This document shows, one piece after another, positions 55,458 to 63,607 of a DNA stretch of 64,000 nt. The position numbers and the translations under genes are program-made. Under the pieces are notes generated by a model that was not told the DNA's origin, made no database searches, and saw only the letters and a program-made list of their open reading frames with translations. Location: the NCBI GenBank assembly GCA_038225555.1, contig JBBRRB010000011.1, positions 62,001-126,000 of the forward strand, given 5' to 3'. Within the stretch, counting starts at the first letter, position 1, and each line of letters opens with the position of its first letter. The stretch comes from JANXQZ01 sp038225555 (GTDB lineage: Bacteria; Acidobacteriota; Terriglobia; Bryobacterales; Bryobacteraceae).

Positions 55458-55868
55458 ATGAACTACTTCCTCGCTAAAACCTATCCTGACACGTATTCTA
55501 TCGACCAGTTGGAGCGCGAACATGAGGCCACTTGGGACGGAGTTACGAATGCCCAGGCCGTTCGGACCATCCAGCAGATGCGTCCAGGGGACCGCGTATT
55601 CATCTACCACAGCATGAGCCAGCCAGCCGTGGTTGGCCTGGCCGAGGTTGTGTCCGAGCCCCAGCCGGATCCGAAAAATCCCAAATCGACCGTCGCAGGT
55701 TTTAAATTTCTGACGCGGCTGGAGCCGCCCACGCTCCTCGCGGAGATTAAGACCTCTCAGCTTTTCGATCAGTGGGCGCTGGTGAAACAGAGTCGACTAT
55801 CCACGATGACGGCTCCCCAGGAGTTCGTAAAATGGATGCGCGGGAAGTACCCGGCCGCAAAAATCTAA
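55458..55868 (+). CDS. EVE-domain protein
   Basis: 136 residues matching the EVE fold: NYFLAKTYPDTYSIDQLE, TWDGVTNAQAVRTIQQM, GDRVFIYHSM and VVGLAEVVSEP. EVE domains, related to YTH, bind modified bases in DNA or RNA. It stands alone, diverging from the Wza-like gene and overlapping the epimerase gene by four bases at the 3' end. Confidence 0.9.
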   Translation: MNYFLAKTYPDTYSIDQLEREHEATWDGVTNAQAVRTIQQMRPGDRVFIYHSMSQPAVVGLAEVVSEPQPDPKNPKSTVAGFKFLTRLEPPTLLAEIKTSQLFDQWALVKQSRLSTMTAPQEFVKWMRGKYPAAKI

Positions 55869-56902
55869 AACCCGCTCGGCCGAATCCAAAAGCTTTCTTC
55901 CCACTTCGATCCGGGCGCTATGTGTTGCATATCCGGGTACAGCCCGGCCTGATTTAGATTGAAGGCGTTCGTGGTTCCCGACATGGGCTCAAAGCATATA
56001 AAATCACGCCCAGGCGGGGCATAGACCACCGCGACTTTGTACTTCGGCCCGAAACGGATCGAGATTTTCTGGCTCTTTCCCTGCACCGAAAATTCCTCTC
56101 CCGCCACGACGTCGCCGAACACATCGTCGAGCTGCCGTCCCGCCAAGCCGACTGGATTGGGCAAGTCGATCGGCTTCGTTTCGCCGGTAGGGATCAGCTT
56201 GCTCGAGAGCGTGTAATGAGACCGCGCTGCCAAATGCACCTGCCACTCATCCCGAGGGGCGTCCGTCAACTGGTAGTAAGGATGGAACGCCACAGACACC
56301 GGCATCGGCTCCACCGATTGATTGAGGATCGAAGTCCGAACTTCCAGCACGCCTTTCGCAAGTCGGTAGGTCATCTCGATGGTGTGCGCGAACGGAAACT
56401 GCGCCATCCAAGCCGGATATTTCCAGAATTCCAGTCGGCTGGTTACCTCAGCGGCGCTCTCATCCGCATGCACTCGAACCACTTGCCACTCCGATGCAAA
56501 CGAGACCAGTCCGTGAATCGGCTGATGGTTCGGATCGTAGCGATAATTGCCCAGCCCTGGATTCAAGAGATAGTGCTTTCCATTCGCGAAAAAGCCGTCC
56601 TGATCGAGCCGGTTAGCCCACGGCGAGAGAAACGGCACGCCGAGCAGCGCCGGTTTCTCCTTGAATTGTGCCAGCGATTTATAGGGCGAAAAGAGCACGG
56701 CATGCCCGTTCACCTGCATGTCATAGGCGTTGTTCCCGATCGACGGAACGATGGACACCTCGGTTTTGCTCGCGGCGTCGGAGAGTTTGACCACTTCGAA
56801 TCCATCGACGGTCACTTTGCGGGCTGAGTAGTTGGCGGCTTGCATAACAGGCAGGTAGGCGATGAGGAACGCGCCAGCTATGCCGCGTTCGAGAATGGAC
56901 AT
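55865..56902 (-). CDS. Aldose 1-epimerase-like protein, exported
   Basis: 345 residues with a signal-like N-terminus (GIAGAFLIAYLPVMQA). The mutarotase fold is recognised by LLGVPFLSPWANRLDQDGF, PIHGLVSFASEWQV, VSVAFHPYYQL (catalytic His) and the C-terminal FEPMSGTTNAFN. It interconverts aldose anomers, probably in the periplasm. Confidence 0.88.
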   Translation of the reverse strand: MSILERGIAGAFLIAYLPVMQAANYSARKVTVDGFEVVKLSDAASKTEVSIVPSIGNNAYDMQVNGHAVLFSPYKSLAQFKEKPALLGVPFLSPWANRLDQDGFFANGKHYLLNPGLGNYRYDPNHQPIHGLVSFASEWQVVRVHADESAAEVTSRLEFWKYPAWMAQFPFAHTIEMTYRLAKGVLEVRTSILNQSVEPMPVSVAFHPYYQLTDAPRDEWQVHLAARSHYTLSSKLIPTGETKPIDLPNPVGLAGRQLDDVFGDVVAGEEFSVQGKSQKISIRFGPKYKVAVVYAPPGRDFICFEPMSGTTNAFNLNQAGLYPDMQHIAPGSKWEESFWIRPSGF

Positions 56903-56912
56903 AAATCCCTTT

Positions 56913-57329
56913 TTACGGTTCGTTGACTGGCCGCAGATCGAGGTCCGTATACTTCTGGCAGCACCAGCACACGCCCGGAGTGTACGTTCGAATATAACAG
57001 ACTTCGCACCAGTAGGTTATCAGGAGCTTGCGGTTGTCCTTATGGACGAACATCGATTTGAGATGGATCGGGTCAACTTCGAAGCTCGCGGGCGTTGTGT
57101 AGTGGCCGATCGCTTCCAGGTCCACCCCCGCTAAACGCTTGTCCTTCAACACTCCCATGGTCGGCTCGTCCCCATGCAGCGCGATTTTATGACCCCCGGC
57201 GAGATCGAGCGCGGGTCTCCCCTCGTCAACCTGATCGAGCTTGCCGCGAATCGACAAGCCGGGAACGGACTCGGCTCGAAGGCGTCCCGCCAACGGGCCC
57301 AGAGCCGCAAGGAATCTCCGTCGTGTCAC
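56913..57329 (-). CDS. Tat-exported cysteine-rich hypothetical protein
   Basis: GTG 57329 gives VTRRRFLAALGPLAGRL, a Tat leader. The mature part has a C-terminal cysteine cluster (CEVCYIRTYTPGVCWCCQKY), possibly a metal site, after a beta-rich region (YTTPASFEVDPIHLKSMFVH). Family not recognised. It is ten bases upstream of the epimerase gene on the same strand. A start at 57356 is also possible. Confidence 0.65.
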   Translation of the reverse strand: MTRRRFLAALGPLAGRLRAESVPGLSIRGKLDQVDEGRPALDLAGGHKIALHGDEPTMGVLKDKRLAGVDLEAIGHYTTPASFEVDPIHLKSMFVHKDNRKLLITYWCEVCYIRTYTPGVCWCCQKYTDLDLRPVNEP

Positions 57330-57382
57330 AATTCCAATTTTACCAGCGCCGTTCAAGCCTGCGCTATCGTCAGAAGTGGGCC

Positions 57383-59464
57383 ATGCCTTTTCGTTTAGCT
57401 GTGAGCGCCACGTTTACCGCCGAGCCAATCGAGCGCGTCCTGGCATTTTGGGGACGCCAGCTCGAGACTCCCTTCGAGATCCGTTTCGCTCCCTACAATC
57501 AGGCGCTCCAAACTTTGCTCGATCCCGCTGGCGAATTTGCCGCCAACCCGCAGGGTGCCAATCTGCTGCTTGCCCGCCTGGAGGATTTGGCTCAGTTCCC
57601 GACCTGCGACGACGCCGACCTCCGCCGCATTGAAGCCGTTCTTCACGAGTTGATCGAACTCATCCGGGAAGCTCCGCGCCGCACAAACGTTCCGCTGATT
57701 TTCGCTCTCTGCCCCCCTTCCCCGGCTTTTGTGGCCGACTCCAGCCGCCAGCGATTCTGCCACGAGACAGCCCGGCGAATCGAAACCCTCCTGGAGGGAA
57801 CTCCTGGCGTATTCTTCCTCGGTCACGAAGAAATTCAGCGGCTCTACCCGGTAGACACGCCTGCGAACCCCGAAGGAGAGCGCCTGGGCCGGATTCCCTA
57901 CACGGACCTGTATTTCTGCGCGCTCGGCACGGCGCTCGTGCGCATCACTCACGGCCTTCTGCGCCCCGCTTTTAAAGTGATCGCGCTCGATTGCGACAAC
58001 ACTCTTTGGCGCGGGATCTGCGGTGAAGACGGACCCTGGGGAATCGTGGTGGATCCCGCTCGGCGCGCCTTGCAGGAGTTTATGGCCGACCAGCGCGAGC
58101 AGGGCATGCTGCTGGTGCTGGCCAGCAAGAACAATGAGCGCGACGTGATCGAAACGTTCGAGCGCAATCCCGATATGCCGCTCCAGCTTCGGCACTTTGC
58201 CGCTTGGCGGCTCAACTGGGATCCGAAGAGTGCGAATCTGCGCGACATGGCCGCCGAACTTTCGCTCGGAATCGACAGCTTTATTTTGGTGGACGATAGC
58301 CCGAAGGAGTGCGCCGAAGTGGAAGAGAGCGTTCCCGAAACGCTCGCGCTGACGCTGCCTGCGAACGAATCGGAAATCTCCCGCTTTCTCGAGCACGTAT
58401 GGGCTTTCGATCACCTGGTTGTAACCGAAGAGGACCGGCACCGCAACGCCTACTATGCGCAGGCGCAGGAGTTCGGACGTGAACTGAAGAAGGCGGCGAC
58501 ACTGGAGCATTTCGCCGAGACGCTGGATGTTCGTGTGCGATTTGAAGCGCTGACGCCAGAACGGCTGGCCCGGGTTGCGCAGCTCACGCAACGGACGAAT
58601 CAATTCAATTTGACGACCATCCGTCGCAGCGAATCCGAAATCTGGGGCTTGGCGGACCGCCTCACGGAATGCGTGACCCTGGATGTGGCGGATCGGTTTG
58701 GCGAGTACGGCCTCACGGGAGTGGTGTTTTATCGAGCGACGCATGATGCGCTGGAGATTGATACTTTTCTGTTGAGCTGTCGCGTGCTGGGGCGTGGAGT
58801 GGAGCATCGCGTGATGGCGCACCTTGCCGAAGAGGCCGCTCGTCGCGGGCTTGGGTTCCTGATCGTGCCCTTCACGCCGACGGCCAAGAACGAACCGGCC
58901 CGCCAGTTCCTCCAGGAGATCGCCGGAGGTTACCGGGACGTGTACCGGCTTCCTGTTTCGGACATGATCGGATTGCGTTGGAGGCCAGCCGCGCGCGCCG
59001 CTTTGACCCAGCCCGTGATTCCAGACACGGCTCCGCACCGGCGGCCCGATTACGAGTGCATCGCGTGTACCCTCGCCACTCCCGAACAGATTCTGGACGC
59101 GATGCGGTCAGAGGGAGGATTGTCGCCCGCAGACCCGTCCATGTCGTCCACCGAAGGCCGGCTCGCGCGCATCTGGTCGGACTTGCTGCAGCGTCCTGGA
59201 ATTACCGCCGCCGATAGCTTCTTCGATCTAGGAGGCCACTCGCTGCTGGCGGTGCTGCTCATCGGGCGAGTGCGGGAAGCGTTCGATGTCGAGCTGCCCA
59301 TCGACGATGTCTACTCGACGAACCTCACCCTGGGCGAATTGGCGCACAAGATCGAAGCTTATCAGCGAGGCGACGCGGCCGAATACGACGCGCTTCTGAA
59401 AGAGATCGAGGAACTCTCGGACGAAGAAGTGCGGCGTCTGCTGGCCGAAGAACGCCTGGCCTGA
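57383..59464 (+). CDS. FkbH-like HAD-IIIC enzyme fused to a carrier (PCP/ACP) domain
   Basis: FkbH-type enzymes move a glyceryl group from 1,3-bisphosphoglycerate to a carrier protein. Here residues 1-195 are the N-terminal SGNH-like part, residues about 198-340 the HAD domain with IALDCDNTLWRGICGEDG (Asp203 and Asp205), and SFILVDDSPKE. Residues about 380-530 are the GNAT-like FkbH tail (VRFEALTPERLARVAQLTQR). Residues about 590-660 are a carrier domain with phosphopantetheine Ser620 in DLGGHSLLAVLL. The C-terminus (EELSDEEVRRLLAEE) is a docking-like helix. The stop overlaps the start of the next gene (TGATG). ATG 57383 chosen. Confidence 0.88.
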   Translation: MPFRLAVSATFTAEPIERVLAFWGRQLETPFEIRFAPYNQALQTLLDPAGEFAANPQGANLLLARLEDLAQFPTCDDADLRRIEAVLHELIELIREAPRRTNVPLIFALCPPSPAFVADSSRQRFCHETARRIETLLEGTPGVFFLGHEEIQRLYPVDTPANPEGERLGRIPYTDLYFCALGTALVRITHGLLRPAFKVIALDCDNTLWRGICGEDGPWGIVVDPARRALQEFMADQREQGMLLVLASKNNERDVIETFERNPDMPLQLRHFAAWRLNWDPKSANLRDMAAELSLGIDSFILVDDSPKECAEVEESVPETLALTLPANESEISRFLEHVWAFDHLVVTEEDRHRNAYYAQAQEFGRELKKAATLEHFAETLDVRVRFEALTPERLARVAQLTQRTNQFNLTTIRRSESEIWGLADRLTECVTLDVADRFGEYGLTGVVFYRATHDALEIDTFLLSCRVLGRGVEHRVMAHLAEEAARRGLGFLIVPFTPTAKNEPARQFLQEIAGGYRDVYRLPVSDMIGLRWRPAARAALTQPVIPDTAPHRRPDYECIACTLATPEQILDAMRSEGGLSPADPSMSSTEGRLARIWSDLLQRPGITAADSFFDLGGHSLLAVLLIGRVREAFDVELPIDDVYSTNLTLGELAHKIEAYQRGDAAEYDALLKEIEELSDEEVRRLLAEERLA

Positions 59465-62424
59465 TGCGGCTCCTGCTGACTTCGAACGCGTCCTACGATC
59501 CTCCGCGGGGCGGCTCTACCCGCAGCAATCTGGTCTGGCTGCGGCAACTGGCGCACAGCGGGCATGTCTGCCGCGTAGTTAGCGCGGCGCTCGGTCAGGA
59601 TTCGGAAAGTGTTGTGGAGGGGATTCGGATTCGAGGCGTCGCACAGCTTACTCGCCGCGCGAACCTGTTAACGGAAGAGATTCGCCAGTTTCAACCCGAC
59701 TTTGTCTTGGTCTCATCGGAAGATATCAGCCAGGTTCTGCTGCATGAGGCCGCTCGCGCTGCTCCGGATCGCCTCGTCTACCTGGCTCATACGCCCCAGT
59801 TTTACCCGTTTGGTCCTGAAAGCTGGCACCCTGACCCGCAGGCGGCTGAGATCGTTCGGTCAGCCCGGTCAGTAGTTGCGATCGGGCATCACATGGCCGC
59901 GTATATCGATGAGCACTTGGGGGTGAAAGCCGCGGTCATCCATCCGCCCATTTACGGCCACCCTTCTCCTGCGGAGTCCTCGGAGCGCGACTGGGTGCTG
60001 ATGATCAACCCGTGCCAGGTGAAAGGCCTCGCCATCTTTCTCGAATTGGCCCGGCGCTTCCCGCAGCTTGCGTTCGCTGCACTGGCCGGATGGGGAACAA
60101 CGACAGCGGACCGGGAATCGCTCGCCCGCTTGCCGAACGTGAAGTTGCTTGAAAGCGTTTCGAACATTGACGAGGTGCTCAGCCGAGCCCGCGTTCTGCT
60201 GATGCCTTCGCTCTGGTACGAGGGTTTCGGCCTGATCGCCATGGAAGCGATGCTGCGCGGCATCCCCGTGATTTCGAGCGACTCGGGCGGTTTGGCGGAA
60301 GCGAAGCAAGGCACTGGATTCGTGATCCCGGTCCGGCGCATCCAGCGGTACTTGCCCGAGTTCGATGAAACGAACATGCCGCGCCCCGTGGTCCCGGAGC
60401 AGAACCTGACTCCTTGGGTAGAGGCGCTTCGTTCGCTTGTATCTGACCCGGATGTGTATGCGTCTGAGTCCGAGCGCTCCCGCGCCGTCGCTCTGCAGTT
60501 TGTCTCAACCTTGGACGCCTCGGATCTCGAAAAGCACCTGCTGAAGCCTGCGCCGCTGCGCATTCTGCTCGCCCACAACTCGCTTTACTACCCGGCGCAC
60601 GGGGGTGGAGACAAATCGAACCGGCTGCTGATGGAAGCATTGGCAGTGCGAGGTCATCAGGTCCGAGTGATCGCTCGGCGAAAGTCAGGCGAGGAGAATT
60701 TTCGTCTGAACGGAGTGGACGTGTATACGCTGCCGCTAAACGCGTCCCTGAGAAATTCGCTCATCGAACAGATGAACTTGTTCGATCCGAATGTGATCCT
60801 GACCTCGACTGACGATCCCGCGCTGCTGCTGTTCGATTCGGCGCGTACCGCCCAGAGGGCTCGCCTGGTCTACCTGGTGCGGGCGACCATCGCGGTTCCG
60901 TTTGGCCCTGACAGTTCCATGCCCAGCGCCGCCAAGACCGAGGCGCTCCGCAGCGCCGATGGAATTGTGGGGGTGAGCGAGTATGTCGCTCGGTATGTGA
61001 GGAAGCGGGGCAAACTCGACGCCGTTCACGTGCCCATCTCTTTGATGGAACCAGGCGAATGGCCCGACGTCGGACGCTTCGATAATCCGTATGTAGTGAT
61101 GGTTAACCCCTGCGCGGTGAAGGGGATCGACATCTTTCTGGCGTTGGCGAGGCGCATGCCCGGGCTTCGATTCGCCGCCGTGCCTACCTGGGGCACGAAC
61201 GCGGCCGATCTGGCGAATTTACAAAACGAACCCAATATCGACGTGCTGCCCGCAGTGGACGACATCGATGAAATCCTGCGGCAAGCTCGCGTAGTGCTGG
61301 TGCCGTCGCTTTGGGCCGAGGCGCGATCGCGCATTGTGGTGGAAGCGATGCTGCGCGGGGTCCCCGTGATCGCGAGCGATGCTGGAGGAATAAACGAAGC
61401 CAAACTGGGCGTGCCCTACCTGGTGCGTGTCAACCTGATCGAGCACTACCAGCCCGCGCTCGATGAAAATATGGTCCCGGTGGCGGACGTTCCTCCGCAA
61501 AATGTGGATCCTTGGCAATCTGCGTTGGAGCGGCTCACGTCCGATCGCGCACATTGGGACGAGATAGCAAAGCAATCGCGAGACGCCGCCTTGCGATATG
61601 CCCAGGGCTTGAACGTGGAGCCGTTCGAATCGTTCCTGACAGAACTGCTGAAATGTCCTAAGAGACCTCCCGCGCTTTCGGATGACCGGCGGAAACTGCT
61701 TGCCCTGAGACTGCAGCGCCGTGCGACGTGGTTCCCCACCCTGGGGAAAGCGCAAATGCGGCTTTTCTGCTTCCCGCACGCCGGAGCGGGAGTCCTGGCA
61801 TTCCGAAGCTGGGCCGACAAGATCCCCGGAGTTGCCGTGGTTCCGGTGCTGCTTCCAGGCAGGGAAACGCGTGCCGCCGAGCGCCCCTTCGACGACATGG
61901 AGGCGTTAATCGAAGCGCTCACGGCAGCGATTCGGCCTCACCTGGATGTGCCCTTCGCCTTTTTCGGGCATAGCATGGGCGCGGGGATCGCCTTCGAACT
62001 TGCCCGCTCATTGCGCCGCAATGGACTCCCTGAGCCGCGGGCCCTGATCGTCTCCGCGGCCCGAGCCCCGCGTTATCGTCTCGGCCGCACGTCGACACCC
62101 GACCCTTCCGACGAAGATCTAACGAGGGAACTCCAGCAGCTTGGTTCGAATGCAGAAGCGATCCGGCTCGCTCTTCCGCTGCTACGGGCCGACACGCGAC
62201 TCTATCGCAACTACGCCTACCGTGCAGAGCCGCCGCTGGCCACCCCGATAGCGGCATACGGCGGCGAGTCCGACTTGCAGGTCCGTCCGGAACACCTTGA
62301 GGGCTGGCGCGAGGAAACGATCAAGTCGTTCAAACGAAGGGAGTTTCCGGGCGGCCACTTCTTTTTTCAAAACGAACCCAAAGTGCTGGAAGCGATTGCT
62401 GGGGATATCGAAGGCTGGCAGTAA
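59464..62424 (+). CDS. Tandem glycosyltransferase (GT4 x2) fused to type II thioesterase
   Basis: 986 residues with three parts. Module A (about 1-355) and module B (about 365-725) are homologous GT-B/GT4 glycosyltransferases, with matching donor regions: VLMINPCQVKGLAIFLELAR and VVMVNPCAVKGIDIFLALAR, and E-x7-E motifs YEGFGLIAMEAML and AEARSRIVVEAML. The C-terminal domain from about 760 is a type II thioesterase: FCFPHAGAGVLAFRSWADKI, Ser837 in FFGHSMGAG, and a C-terminal FPGGHFFF for the catalytic His. Such a fusion is unusual. The start overlaps the carrier-domain gene's stop, so both products are made together. Confidence 0.88.
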   Translation: MRLLLTSNASYDPPRGGSTRSNLVWLRQLAHSGHVCRVVSAALGQDSESVVEGIRIRGVAQLTRRANLLTEEIRQFQPDFVLVSSEDISQVLLHEAARAAPDRLVYLAHTPQFYPFGPESWHPDPQAAEIVRSARSVVAIGHHMAAYIDEHLGVKAAVIHPPIYGHPSPAESSERDWVLMINPCQVKGLAIFLELARRFPQLAFAALAGWGTTTADRESLARLPNVKLLESVSNIDEVLSRARVLLMPSLWYEGFGLIAMEAMLRGIPVISSDSGGLAEAKQGTGFVIPVRRIQRYLPEFDETNMPRPVVPEQNLTPWVEALRSLVSDPDVYASESERSRAVALQFVSTLDASDLEKHLLKPAPLRILLAHNSLYYPAHGGGDKSNRLLMEALAVRGHQVRVIARRKSGEENFRLNGVDVYTLPLNASLRNSLIEQMNLFDPNVILTSTDDPALLLFDSARTAQRARLVYLVRATIAVPFGPDSSMPSAAKTEALRSADGIVGVSEYVARYVRKRGKLDAVHVPISLMEPGEWPDVGRFDNPYVVMVNPCAVKGIDIFLALARRMPGLRFAAVPTWGTNAADLANLQNEPNIDVLPAVDDIDEILRQARVVLVPSLWAEARSRIVVEAMLRGVPVIASDAGGINEAKLGVPYLVRVNLIEHYQPALDENMVPVADVPPQNVDPWQSALERLTSDRAHWDEIAKQSRDAALRYAQGLNVEPFESFLTELLKCPKRPPALSDDRRKLLALRLQRRATWFPTLGKAQMRLFCFPHAGAGVLAFRSWADKIPGVAVVPVLLPGRETRAAERPFDDMEALIEALTAAIRPHLDVPFAFFGHSMGAGIAFELARSLRRNGLPEPRALIVSAARAPRYRLGRTSTPDPSDEDLTRELQQLGSNAEAIRLALPLLRADTRLYRNYAYRAEPPLATPIAAYGGESDLQVRPEHLEGWREETIKSFKRREFPGGHFFFQNEPKVLEAIAGDIEGWQ

Positions 62425-62717
62425 AGGCCCACAAAGTACAGCGATGCGACTCGCCCGGGGCGGCCTCCGGGCTGGGCGCTGAGACAGGTACTAATGTGGC
62501 CCGAGAATTTGGCCGCCGACGCAGTTGACCTTGCCACGGATGAAATGCCGGGTGCGCGAAACCTGTAGCCAGCCGCTCGGTTTTTGGCGGCTGCTCCCCG
62601 CTTTAGATGTTCGCCAATATGATTTAGGTCTCGTGACCCAATGAATTTAGAATCAAAACTTTACAGGGCTTAGTAGGGAATCGGGATGCAGCGGCTTCAA
62701 CGGGGGCTGTCCCCTCA
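62425..62717. other. Non-coding stretch between the GT/TE gene and the phosphatase pseudogene
   Basis: No gene seen. It contains a perfect seven-base hairpin CAGCCGC (62570-62576)/GCGGCTG (62587-62593) with a ten-base loop but no T-run after it. Confidence 0.4.
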
Positions 62718-63217
62718 TCATGCTCCTGCAAAGGAGTTTGCGAAGCGGTAAATCCAGCGCCTCTGTTCGGCCGTCTCTGGCACGAGTAAGCCACGGGCAG
62801 AGCTTATGTCTGCAAAGCCGTTTCCGGGTCCAGCCCTTTCGTGAGCAACAAACAAGCGGCCACCAGGCCAGTCCGGCCAATTCCCTGGCGGCAGTGCAAG
62901 ACAACATTCTTGCCGTTGGTCAAGTCTTTGTCCAGCATTTCCAAGGTGCTTGCAAGCTTCCTCTCCGAGTCCGGTACATGCCGGTCGAGAATGGGAAACG
63001 AGAGAAATTTCATGCCGTGAGCCACCGTCTCGGTTTCCTCACCTACAAGTTCGAGGTCCCGTTCCTCCTCATCCGTCAGAAAGGAAACGATCGTATCGGC
63101 ACCCGCCTGCGCCCAGCTCGCGATCTCGTCTTCTAGCCATTCGCCGCCGCGCTGCCGGGCGGCAAGAGCCAGTTTGCCCGGCCAAGGCCCTTCCACCCAA
63201 CGCAGTTCAGTCCACAT
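62718..63217 (-). pseudogene. Dual-specificity protein phosphatase, frameshifted near the C-terminus
   Basis: The open frame from ATG 63217 encodes a dual-specificity/tyrosine phosphatase with the P-loop VVLHCRQGIGRTGLVA (Cys, five residues, Arg). It ends abruptly after DPETALQT at a TAA (62804-62806). One frame over, directly downstream, the sequence reads SSARGLLVPETAEQRRW then IYRFANSFAGA and stops at 62718-62720, the expected end of the family. A one-base deletion around 62806-62807 restores one continuous gene. The catalytic part is intact, so partial activity is possible. Sequencing error cannot be excluded. Confidence 0.75.
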
Positions 63218-63250
63218 CTCTATAATAAGTTTGCCGTCAGTTTCAGTTTA

Positions 63251-63607
63251 ATGCAGAACGTCCAAATCTTCGGCGTGAAGAACTCTCAAGAAACTCGCGC
63301 CGCTGAACGATTCTTCAAAGAGCGCCGCGCTGCCATTCAACTCGTCGATTTGAAACAAAAGCCCATGTCTCCCGGCGAGATCAAACGCTTTATCGACCGC
63401 TTCGGGTTAACTTCCCTCCTCGATACCGAAGGCAAGGCCTACCTGGATGCAGGCCTCAAGTATCTTAAGCTCTCCGACTCGGAACTGCTGCAACGCATCG
63501 AGCGGGATCCGAAACTGCTCCGTCTCCCGCTCGTCCGTGCTTCAAACCGGCTCAGCATCGGTCATGATGAGGAGTCCTGGCAGACAATGCTATCCGAGAA
63601 AACCTAG
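63251..63607 (+). CDS. ArsC/Spx-family protein lacking the active-site cysteine
   Basis: 118 residues with the ArsC/Spx thioredoxin-like fold: start MQNVQIFGVKNSQETRAAER, where the family has Cys in the loop (as in YGIKNCDTVKKA), KPMSPGEIKRFIDRFG and KLLRLPLVRASNRLSIGHDEE with the conserved RLP and Gly residues. The Ser at the expected Cys position suggests that it is not an arsenate reductase. More likely a regulator or inactive homologue. Overlaps the converging DUF1501 gene by 18 bases. Confidence 0.8.
   Translation: MQNVQIFGVKNSQETRAAERFFKERRAAIQLVDLKQKPMSPGEIKRFIDRFGLTSLLDTEGKAYLDAGLKYLKLSDSELLQRIERDPKLLRLPLVRASNRLSIGHDEESWQTMLSEKT

Noticed and set aside
57395..59038. Long open frame (547 codons) antisense to the FkbH-like gene
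   Set aside because: It mirrors the codon structure of the sense gene in GC-rich DNA, has no recognised domain and no ribosome-binding site. The sense frame has clear motifs.
62570..62593. Hairpin CAGCCGC/GCGGCTG as terminator of the GT-TE gene
   Set aside because: It lies about 150 bases after the stop and has no T-run.
63221..63226. TATAAT as promoter of the ArsC/Spx-like gene
   Set aside because: No acceptable -35 at 16-18 bases on the plus strand; AT-rich by chance or part of a minus-strand promoter.
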